DNA from: Cardinalis cardinalis
Lineage: Eukaryota; Chordata; Aves; Passeriformes; Cardinalidae
Assembly (NCBI GenBank): GCA_014549065.1
Contig: JACDOX010000007.1
Location: 3,622,417-3,686,416, forward strand
Direction: 5' to 3'
DNA length: 64,000 nt
The translations under genes and the position numbers were made by a program. Below are positions 1 through 10,190 of this stretch, piece after piece (position 1 is the stretch's first letter; each line of letters opens with the position of its first letter). The notes below the pieces were generated by a model, which worked only from the letters and a program-made list of their open reading frames with translations, made no database searches and was not told the DNA's origin.

Positions 1-3000
1 AGAAGGAATTCATGTTGTTTTAAGTGTACACAAGCAGCTGCTGTCATTTGGCTATGAGCAGATGTTAGACCTCCGAAAGCTTCACTGATAATTAAAATAC
101 TAACAGTTAGTGTTTTACCCCAGCTGCAGGTTCTGTTTACTGTAAATTTGATTTTAATGGTGCCTCTGTGCAGTTATTGAATAGAGGTTTGTTTTCTACT
201 ATACATGCAAAAGTGTCTACAATGAAGACAAATGGTTATTTCCCATAATTTACTCTGGAAAGATATGAATATAGCTGTAACGTAGTTGAGTTTATAAATG
301 AAATACAGATATGACTATCACATTTGAAATGGTAGTTTCTGCTGTCTGAACTAACAAAAAGAACTAGGGAAACTTACTATTTGTAGCTATTCCTAAGCAT
401 TCCTCCTAAAAACTGCTGTGCTTTTTAAATGGGTTGAGATGTGCCCTCAAGCAAAGAACAGGTGCTTCTTTTTACTGAAAGGGTGCATAAATCAGAATAG
501 ATAAATACAGAGAATCATGATACTCATAGTTGATAGGTATGCCGAAGAATATAATTTCTGCTTGATCATTTAATAGCATGATGTTTTATTTTGGGTATCC
601 CTTACAAGTGTCTGTTCTCTTTTTTTCATATATGTGCATCAAACGTTAGGGAAGGCCAGCCATTTTCAGAATTGTTAATCCCAAGGGCCTGATTATGCAA
701 ACACAATGCATAATGCAAGCAACCATGTTTAGTCCCTTTGAGACTATTGAGGCTAACTATGGCAGTAAGCACTATGCTTGATAAATAAATGTTTATAAAA
801 CCAAGATCTGAATGTATATATTCTTGGAAAACAAAAACTTCTGCTGAGATAACAATGACAAAAAGGTTTTTTTCCCTTTTTTTGACAAAGCCGTTACTGT
901 TTGGGACTAGACCTATTTCAGAAATCCAGATCATTTTCCCTATGAGCAGAGCTTGGGGGGTTTTTTCCCCTGATTTTTCTCATATTAGTGTATTATTTTT
1001 CATATTATATTATGTGTTCTGTCTGCCTAGGAAACAGAAATCTGTGGTTTGACCAAGCGCAACCAGAACCCCTGAAACTGGGATTCTGATTTAGAAGTGC
1101 TCAAAATGCACTCTCCATTTGCACTGCAGGGGATAAAACAGAAAGAGTGCATCCGAGTATCATCAATGTCAGTTGTTCCCAAACTGAGGGCCAGAATAGT
1201 CTTTGAAGCTGGACTGCCAAGAAATGTCCAGACTGGCTATCCTCATCTCAAGCTGCTAAATTGCACTGGAAGACATAGCTGAAATACTCCAGATACGTTC
1301 CCAATGCTGCTTGCCCGTGTAGGTAATTGCTGCATATGCCACAGAGAGGCTTTTGCTCACACATCAGAGTTGAGAGGAGCAGTCTGCATGGTGGCAAACA
1401 GGTAAAGAGAAAAGTGGTTTGCAAGTAAACCAGTTACTCTGCAGGTTAGGCAGCTGTAAATTCTGCATGTTAACACTGTACATGTTTGCCACGATCAGTA
1501 GGAGTTTTGCTATATATATTTTTTATTTGCTTTCCATCTGTAACACTGGGCTCTATAACATTCATTTTTGACCTTGAGTGCAGGAAAAGAGAAACTGGAA
1601 TTTTTCCTAGAGAAGGCCTTTTCCCAAAGGTTAATTAGACACTGAAGGGAAACTAAACCAAACCAACAAACTGCCTAAATACCCTAACTGAACAGCTTGG
1701 CTATTTAAATTGGTGGTTGTCTTTTTCTTTTGTGTCTTTTTGTGGCCGTTGACATAGTTCTGTGAGATGTGGAAGGTAAAAATAGCAAGAAGGAAATTTC
1801 AGTCTGTTTTTCAAAAGAAAAAATATTACAAGAGTACTTTCTTTCGCATTTTAGAAAGCTAAAGGACATCTGCTGCTTTTTAAGATACCTGAAATGTTAA
1901 AACTTCATCCTTATTTAAGCACTTCTTAGAAGACCTTGAAGTTTCCAAACATGATTGAGTGGTTAAGGACAAAACTAGAAGCTAAGGCTGTTTTGAGTTT
2001 CAACATTGAAGCGTGACATTACTGGATTTTTAAGTATAAAATAAACTATGAACATTATTTGGGATTTTTTTGTTGTTGTTTTTTTATTTCAGTAATAATA
2101 TATTGAAAGGGGGGAAATGAAGCCTTGTTGTATTGGTTTCTCTTGAGATTTACATAATTTGTGTCAATGGTGGAATTTTTTTATGTCTTTTAGGGAGATG
2201 ATAAAGTCCTCTATAGGTACACTTATTTGTATTGCTTTACAATTATTTTCTGCCTTTGTGGACCTAATAGCTGTAACAGGGCCATTTTGGGTTGCTGATT
2301 TATTTCACTTCTCGGTTTGACCCATCATGTTTTCTTTCCTTCAGCAGAAGACATGAATGAGCCTTCACAACCTCTTATTTAGTAGCTTAACTAGCTGGTT
2401 TAGAAAATGCTGAGCCATACATTGCTTGCACATAAAAGCCTTGCAAATGATAAAGAATAGTTTATACTATGGTCTAGGAACAGAGATCTGAAAAATGCAT
2501 CTTATTGTTATGGCCTCTCAAAATCAGGGAAATCCCAAATTATGCCACAGTTCTTAGACTGTAGTCAACGAATAAAGTAGAGGTAGATCATTACAAAAAT
2601 AATTGAATGAAAACAGAGCAGAAACTTGTAACTTGATCAAGGTATAAGTTATATTACTTTATGAATTGGAAAAGTGGACTTACTGTACCATTCAAAATAT
2701 TGTATTACTGCCATGTAGACAATAACTTTTAAAATAAGAAAATCAGTAGCTTGTTCAAGTGATGTTGGACATAAGGTGATTTTTAAAAATCTTTTCAATT
2801 CCTTACAGGTTGCATTTAATTGAAGGAAAAGATGTTTCTTTGCATTCGCATTATTTAATATTTGTTGCATTTTGTCAGATACGAAATGTTTGTTTGTGTC
2901 AATAAATAATATACCTAATGACCAAAGTATGAAAAATTAAGTGTTACTGAATAGGGGACTATAAATCAGGCCTCCTAGAACTTTCACGGAAAAGGAAAAA

Positions 3001-5454
3001 TAGCTGTTTTAAGCTAGCTGTGTAAATGCAGATCATTTCCGTCGTCATAATATATTATTTCATTTATGACTTACTGCTTTGTCCTAAAGGTGCTCCTTGT
3101 GAAGGATGTCCTCAGGCCAGCCTCACCACACACAGCCGCTTGCTGCAAGTTTTGGGGAAGGATTAGAATTCTAAAGAGGCTGCTGGCTGAGAGCAAGGTG
3201 GTGCTTTACATATAATATTAGCCCAGGCTTTCCTCACGCGTTGCGCGTTTCTTTCTGAGACGAGTCTCCTTAATGCCATCTTTATCTGCTACACGATGCA
3301 TGAAATCTACTTTCTGTTTTAGAACTGCAGCTGACCCCCGACCCCACGAGTGGCGCCACAATGTGACCTTTCTATTGTCATCAGCTTTCATTCTCCTGAA
3401 AATTCTATGAATTTTTATTACAAGTTTTTTTAAACCAAGCTGAGGCTTCAACAAATTACTTGACACAGATGAGATGAAGTTGTTGAAGTAGTGTTAGATA
3501 AGTTTTACAGCCAGCATGTGTGCTGCTGAACAGTACAAAGCCAGTGTCCTACAATGTCATACACCAGTAACTGCTGAGCCTACTATTGGATAAATACATC
3601 ATTTTATGGAACATTGATTGTTCTATAAACCCAATGGAGTATTATGCTCTATGATCAAACCATTTAGATTGTGTGTAGAGCACAGAAAATGCCATATTCA
3701 GGATGGTACTAAAAGTGCCATTTGTGTATTTTATGGATGTCATTACGGGGGAAACTTCTCTCTGTAGGCCCTGTTTACTGCAAAATTTTTTAGTCTGTAA
3801 TGACATTTTTCATTCACAACGTATGCCTTCAAGAGAGGGGGCCCTTGTTTTATTTGTTTCATTCGAGTTTACTGCACAAATCCTGTACATTTTAATTAAA
3901 TGTAAGCTTAACAAAAGAATAAGGTATTTATTCTGCAGGGAACAAATGATGGCAGTAACAAAAGAATAAAACAGACACACAAAAGGAAGTCAGGTATTGA
4001 GTAAGAGAGAGNGGAAAAGGTACTAAGCCCTATTTCTAGTTTCCCAGACACACATTAAACATCAAAGCATTTCTTTTAGCCCTATTTCAGGAGTTTGTGG
4101 TCTCAGAGAATTAAAATAACCTGTGAATATGGATTTAATGTCTAAAATGTCCTGACATTTTCAAATAAAAAACTAACAGTCGCTCAGGACTCCAACTGAT
4201 AAATAATGGCTCTGCTGAAATGACAGACTTCTTGGAAAGAAACCAATTCTCTGATCATTGCACCCCTAGATATGAAACACCTCCTTACAAATTGTCTGAA
4301 TATGAGCTCTTGTATCATTATATTTTGTCATTTTAATGCCTATTTGTGTATCTTTTTAATTTGCAATGACATGCAATCAGCAACAAGTCCACTTTTCCCA
4401 ATATTAATGTGGGCTTGTATTGCAGCTTATGTTTGCCGTGTCAGCCAACACTTACCCCTTCTCTTTAACTGTTAAGAGGGGGTGAGAGACAGGCTGGGTT
4501 TACTGGGACAACATGGTTTGTTGCTACATACAGTCCAATAATGCNACATGTTCCTTAAATACATAAAAATTCCTACAAATGTCGTGTTGGATTCCAGTGC
4601 TTCATTATAAGAATAGCAGCTAAGCCTCAAAATCTGTTGTTTTCTAAATATCTTCCCTACTTGGCTTTTCACTGTTGAAACAAAAGAAAACCAGTAAAAT
4701 CTGCAATTCATATTTGCCATGAAAAATCACTAAAATTGAAGTTGATGTTCCCAGTAAATTCTTGGTCATAGTCCAGTTAAAATTTAAAGTTACAGTAGAT
4801 TCACATTAGTTTAAATGACACTTGAACTTCTACACAGCTCAACATTAATTCATTATAGTTGAAATGGAAGAATCTTCAGTGGGTGAATCTTTTACAATCT
4901 GATTGAGGCTGTTACATTTTATAGGAGCCATTTTTCAAAGCAGTACTGACAGCACTCCAAGTTATTAAATTGCTGAATCAAAAGATGGACCTGCAATCGC
5001 ATTTATGAACTGTGATGGAATAGCTGGGGTTGCACTGAGCTGAGGTTAAGATGTTGGTGTAGTTAAGCTTCATCACACCCCTTAGTGACAGCAGTATTTA
5101 CCCATGTAGTTTACTTTAATGGTCAGGAAGTGGCTTAACTCACCTCTGGATTCAAATAGATTAAGTAAGCAGTCAGAATGGCATAATTATCAGTGCTGCG
5201 AGGGATTCACCGGATAGCTCTTCACCCAGGAGACTTCCCATTCAATTGCACAGTAAAGACTGGAGTTGCATAGAATCACAGGCATGGCATTCATTCAGGA
5301 GATGAAAACAGGGTGAATTTCCTTTTTCTTTCCCTTCCCCAGACCAGAGCTTCTCCTCAATACACTGNTGCTGTGTCCTGTACGTAAATTATTATGATCT
5401 TTGGAGAAAGATGTCATGATTTTAGTGTATGTGCATGTGAAAATTATCACTGTA

Positions 5455-5516
5455 GAGTTATTTTGATTTTGAAATCCAGTGGAAAGTGCATGATTTGTGG
5501 AGTTATTTTGATTTTG
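5455..5516 (+). repeat. 17-base perfect direct repeat
   Basis: The 17-base string GAGTTATTTTGATTTTG occurs at 5455-5471 and again at 5500-5516, offset by 45 bases. It lies in the ZNF407 intron and looks like a small local duplication with a diverged interior. No function is suggested. Confidence 0.85.
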
Positions 5517-6002
5517 TGCGACATCATTGCCAGGCTCCTCTTTTATCTTGTCAACAAAACAAGATTCCTGAGAGAATTAATTACTTATACTCTATTACAA
5601 AATGTGGAGGATAATTGTCATTTTATGTTGATTTCCCCTTTCTATTTTCTGCTCTTTTGGGGGTCATGTGAATGTCAGTGCCTACAGAGATCACAGGAAA
5701 AGTGGGAATAAGAACCAGTTGTATANCACAGTAAGCTTACTTCTTGCTTATACCTGACAGAGTGTACTTCAATTGCTTGGGCTAGATTTTTTGCAGCATC
5801 ACCTGTAAACATTCTAATGGTTTAAATTGTTAATTTTCTATTCCAAAGAAAAGAAAAAACCTGCCTTGCAAACTGGGAATAAGGAAGTTGTGTGGAGTCA
5901 GTTTAGACTTGTGAAGGTGATTTGCAGCCTTTCAGCTTGACAAAATTACTTCTTTGTGCTTCACAGTACAGTTCTCTACCAGAAGCTATGTAATTGAAAA
6001 AA

Positions 6003-6039
6003 GGATGGATGGATGGATGGATGGATGGATGGATGGATG

Positions 6040-6080
<41 letters not shown>
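6003..6080 (+). repeat. Compound microsatellite (GGAT)10(AGAT)9.5
   Basis: Ten perfect copies of GGAT (6003-6042) run directly into nine and a half perfect copies of AGAT (6043-6080). One substitution per unit converts one motif into the other, so the array probably grew from a single tract in which a variant unit spread. It lies in the last ZNF407 intron, about 1.6 kb before the exon. Such perfect tetranucleotide arrays are usually polymorphic in length. Confidence 0.97.
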
Positions 6081-7640
6081 CAATGTAAGACCTCGGTTTT
6101 TTAATTAATGATGTTATTTTGGAATTTTAGCCTGATATGCACCTTAACATAGCAAGTTGCTAGAGTCTGCAAGGCGCCAAGTATTCAGTCTTGGAGTAAA
6201 TCAGCTCCTACATGTGAACTTTACCTTTAAGCAAATGAGTCTGTTTTTTAGAGCCCATTTTAATTCTCTGTGGGATCAGGGTCTGACAGCTCTATGCTTT
6301 GAAATGAAAGAGCCCCTTTAGACCAGCTTTAGTATAATTTTCTTGGTCTCTTGAGTTCAATGAAGCACATTGTTCGCTAGAACTGGCTTGGAAAGTACAG
6401 TGCTAGTCTGAATTTCACTTTAAGTGTTGCTTTTTTTTCTTGCCTGTTTTTATCCCAAGCAAGCCATGGCATATCTACTTGTGTTAGTGGTAAGAAGCTA
6501 CACCTGGTATTCCAGAGATGTGATTTCAGTTTGTGTAAGTGCATTTAAACTGGAGTGTGGATATGGGCAGTTTCAGCAGCATGGGCTTAATCAGCCTTCC
6601 CAAGGCCCATCTGCCATTAGACCCTCACCTTGTCTGCAATGTCCAGCACCCACTCTTCTCTCTGTGTGCATGGGTTGCGTCCCACAGCTTGCTCCCAGCA
6701 CACAGAGGAGCTTCCTCTGCCTTCTGGAGGGCACTGCCATGGGGAGGCAGGGAGGGATAAAGCTGTCCTTCTGTGGACATCCACAAAGCTAGCCACAGGG
6801 TCCTCTCCTTTATGCCTTCCCAAAAATATGTAGGCCATGCTTGAAGGGTGATGGCCTTGAGTTTGTGCAGTCTTGGGCACCATTTGCCTTGCTGAANCTT
6901 TATTGTTAATGGTGAGAATTGAGAAGGAAACCTTCAATGACACAAAACCAAACAGGGTGGCACAGCAAGCAGCTGGAATATGGAGGTTACAGGTATTATA
7001 GTTTGTTAATTGATTTAATGCAGAAATAGTTAAGATATGTAATTGGGGGGGTCTCTGGGTTAGATTTTATAGAATATCCTACTCAGGGTAAGAAAGTGCA
7101 AAGTGTTTTCACCAGGTAACTGGGTGATTGACTGGGTCAGTCACATGAGCCGGAGAAGATGCTGGATGGAAAAGGAAGGAGGAGACAATGGCATCAAAAT
7201 GACAGCATGGCAATGACCTCAGAATCAATAGCAGGGTATTAAGAAAATCAGCCACAGTTTCTCACACCAAGTCATGTTTAATGTAATATACAATCCAAAA
7301 ATTCATTACTGAAGTACCGAAGTATCACCAATAGGTTCTTCTAAAAAAGATGTGGCTTTTAACTGTATACTGTATTTATCTGGGCATTTTTTTATACTGA
7401 ATATTTTTGAAAACGCATTTAAATTGTTAATAAGCTGCAGCATTGTTACACTCAGCAATTATTTCAACCTGTAAATATGTTATTTGGAAAACATGCAAAT
7501 TGGTTTTGTTCATTCGCTCATTTTATCTATGTTTTCTGTCAATGGAATCTAAAAATTGTCAGGGATGTTTTTTTCCATTCAAGCTACAATTTGTTAAAGT
7601 AACGAACTGATACTTGCCATGATACCGTGTTAACAGCATG

Positions 7641-7653
7641 TTTTGTCTTNCAG
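7641..7653 (+). promoter_or_regulatory. ZNF407: Splice acceptor of the ZNF407 terminal exon
   Basis: A T-rich tract followed by n-CAG precedes the open frame, with the AG at 7652-7653. The exon then starts at 7654 with two bases that finish a split codon (GGC if the preceding base is G), so the intron is phase 1. The Ile-Val-Ser-Lys-Ser-Tyr-Glu-Cys reading begins immediately after. The upstream ATG at 7638 lies inside the intron and is not a start codon. Confidence 0.85.
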
Positions 7654-9005
7654 GCATTGTGTCCAAATCCTATGAGTGCCGACTGAAGGGGCAAGGAGCA
7701 ACCTTTGTAGAAACCACAAGCCCTTTTACTGCAGCAGCACTGGGAGAGGTTTCTCCAGTGAANGAGAAAGCCTTTCAGGGCAGCAGGAGACAGCCCCAGT
7801 CCCCTGAGGAAGTCCAACAGTTCATTATTATTCAAGGATACGACGGCGACTTCGCCATCGACGCTTCAGTGGAAGAGACGGCAGCGGCCACCCTGCAGAC
7901 CCTGGCGATGGCAGGGCAGATGGCCAGGGTGGTGCACATCACGGAGGACGGGCAAGTCATAGCCACAAACCAGAATGGCTCCCACGTGAGCAGTGTGGTT
8001 CCTGAGCAGATCCTGACGGAGCAGTTGGCAGATGGTGCCACACAGGTGGTGGTGGTTGAAGGAGCAGGAGCTGACGTGGAGGAGGCCGTTCAAATCGACG
8101 CGGTTCCTGACTCCAGCAGCACGGTGCTGCAGCAGATAATGCGACAGGAAGTTTTAGATGCTTCTGAGGCTACAGTCCATCCTCCGGAGTCCTCCTCAGC
8201 ATTAGATGCCCTGCTTTGTGCCGTGACTGAGCTGGGTGAAGCGGAAAACAAATCCGAACTCCTCGACAGATGCAGGTCTGGTCACAAAGACTTCTTGCAA
8301 ATGCCGAACCCAGAGATGCCCAGCATTCCCAGCGATGCAGAGGGACAAGAAATACAAATGTTCCATGAAGTTCAGGAGACTCAGGAAGATACCAAACCTA
8401 TGGAAGTAGTGACACGGGTCATGCACCCATCGGCTATAATTGCATCTCAGGAGAGAGCTCAGGCTGCCTTCAAGAACGTGGTGCAAGGAGTGTTGCAGTT
8501 TGCTGTGTGTGACACAGCCGCGGCCGACCAGCTCATGAAAGAAGGTGTCACACAGGTCATTGTAAATGAGGAGGGGACTGTGCATATGGTAGCTGGAGAA
8601 GGTTCTCAGATAATAATGCAGGAAGCTGGTAGCCACACGCTCAGTGTGCAGAGCGAACACATGGATTTAGTGGAGTCGGATGGGCAAATATCACAGATCA
8701 TTGTCAGTGAAGAATTAGCTCAAGCCATGGCTCAGGGTTCTGATGGTGACTTCTCTGAAGGTGCAACGCACTACATCGTCACAGAATTGCCACCGGACAT
8801 GCAGGATGAGCCTGGTGTGTACTCACATGCTGTGATAGAGACAGCTGGGTCCCAAGACATTCTGCAGACTGGTACTGCTATAAAAGCAGAAGCTGTAGCC
8901 CCCGATAGGGCAAGAGAACAATTAACAAGCATGGTCATTTATACAGAGGGTGGCTCACAGGTAATTCAGGGCCAGAGAGATTATAACAAAGTACAGGAAG
9001 CATAA
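7654..9005 (+). CDS. ZNF407: Zinc finger protein 407, terminal coding exon (C-terminal domain)
   Basis: This exon encodes the last ~450 residues of ZNF407, a large nuclear multi-C2H2 zinc-finger protein implicated in transcriptional regulation. I recognise the family from the VEETAAATLQTLAMAGQ stretch, the VVHITEDGQVIA segment, the SSALDALLCAVTELGE segment and the QFAVCDTAAADQLMKEGV segment. No C2H2 finger lies here: only four cysteines are encoded and none forms a CxxC pair. The fingers are therefore upstream, outside the window. The domain is acidic and contains repeated [S/T]Q-[VI]-[VI] units, for example TQVVVVEGAG (about residue 130 of the exon), TQVIVNEEG, SQIIMQEAG and SQIIVSEE (about residues 300-354) and SQVIQGQ near the end. 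The frame is intact to TAA at 9003-9005. One ambiguous base, at 7763, leaves a Lys/Asn codon. The exon is a partial gene only because the window starts inside the intron. Identification is from memory of the family, not from an alignment. Confidence 0.92.
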
Positions 9006-10190
9006 AGAGCTTCACTCGTAGGCTGGGTGCAGAGCAGAGCTGGATATTGCCAGAATCATGGAGGCACTGTATTCCTGGAGCACTTTCTGTAAAGCCTTCT
9101 CAGTAGAACTTCCTCCAAACCAGGTAACAAATACATGTCCTGCTAATAGGAGGAGTTCACTGAAGAGGATAATACAATTTTGTTACAATAGCTCCAAGAC
9201 CTATTATATGTGATTATTATACAACAAGCATACTAGAGTACAAAACAGGATAAAAAGCCTCCCGCCCAAAGTAGAAATTGTTCTGTTCAGTGCTTTCTTT
9301 GTTGATGTTTTTGTCTTAATGTTGTTTTATCTCAGGGTAATTCCCTGCCTTTTGTCATTTTTGTATAACATAATCACAGGAGTAAAATAATTGCACTTAT
9401 ATGTACATTTTGTGAACAGATAAATATGCAAAAAAATACAAACCCCACAATAACAAGGTGAACAGGTGAGCATACATATGCTATTGGGTGCCCTTCTTCA
9501 TTTTAAAGTAGAACAGGTGACATTTTGCTTTCTAAAATCTTGCTTTAAAACATGCTTGGCTAAAAATATGTCATCAAAATACGGATTTTTTTGCATCTAA
9601 AATGAAAGTTTTCATAGTACTTTACTCTTTCATGGTAACACATTAGACTTCCCTAAAGAAGAGCTCAAAAAAGCTACACTTCAGAAAATCCTTGATTATA
9701 CATATTTGGGAAGAAGAACTTGATGCCTGTAACTTCCACTTAATTTTAGATGAGAGTCCTACATAAGAAATGTGCATTTTTTGAAAAAAGTATTGTCACT
9801 GTCAGTGTTTTGCTTTTCTTATAACTAGTGCTTCATATAAATACCATTTTGCAGTTCATTTTGTGAGCTACGTCTCAAATGTTAGGAGGATTTTTAAAGA
9901 AAATTCTGACATTGACATTAACAAGTAGGGGGGAAAAAAGGTGACCTTGTATTTCTTGCTTAGTCCAGAATGTCAGTTATTTACTTGTGGATATACTGCA
10001 ATTGTTCAATGCAAGTTCATGTTGAAAAGATTTGTTTCATGATAAGACTGCTTCTGTTTCTTTAGAAAAATTGTAAAATATAAACTGGCAAGGTTTGGGG
10101 ATTTTTTTTGTCTTTCAAATAAAATGTTAGCATTAAAATGAAGCATCATGATTTTTTATATTAAACAATAAACAGAACTGGCATTCAGCA
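9006..10190 (+). other. ZNF407: 3' UTR of ZNF407 (predicted)
   Basis: After the TAA the sequence becomes AT-rich with no long open frame, and two AATAAA hexamers lie about 1.1 kb downstream at 10118-10123 and 10167-10172. I take cleavage to occur shortly after one of them, so the end near 10190 is an estimate. No repeats or ambiguous bases interrupt this stretch. Shorter isoforms ending at variant signals cannot be judged by eye. Confidence 0.65.
10118..10172 (+). terminator. ZNF407: Paired polyadenylation signals
   Basis: Two canonical AATAAA hexamers lie at 10118-10123 and 10167-10172, 49 bases apart. They are the best candidate end for the ZNF407 mRNA, about 1.1 kb after the stop codon. 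T-rich sequence surrounds the first, and a run of T at about 10151-10156 lies between them. Which one is used needs 3'-end sequencing data. Confidence 0.6.

Larger units (their letters stand above)
1..7653 (+). other. ZNF407: Last intron of ZNF407 (3' part)
   Basis: I see no coding exon in this stretch. It is AT-rich, its open frames are short and unlike any protein I recognise, and it ends in a good splice acceptor: a T-rich tract at 7641-7649 followed by n-CAG, with the AG at 7652-7653. Because the exon that follows is internal to ZNF407, the sequence upstream must be its intron. The 5' splice site is not in the window. The intron contains a compound tetranucleotide microsatellite (6003-6080) and a 17-base direct repeat (5455-5471 and 5500-5516). 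The segment 1-4011 has no ambiguous base at all. I saw no CR1 copy here. An unrecognised alternative exon cannot be excluded by eye. Confidence 0.8.

Noticed and set aside
5265..5300. ATAGAATCACAGGC as the start of a CR1 3' tail (antisense)
   Set aside because: The characteristic GGTTTGGGTTGGAAGGGACC continuation is missing, so the match is too short to support.
7638..7653. ATG at 7638 as the start of a 455-residue protein
   Set aside because: It lies in the intron before the CAG acceptor; the real reading enters the exon through a split codon at 7654.
8202..8660. 152-codon minus-strand open frame
   Set aside because: It is a shadow of the ZNF407 exon on the opposite strand, with no recognisable domain. 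The frames at 7584-8093 minus have the same explanation.
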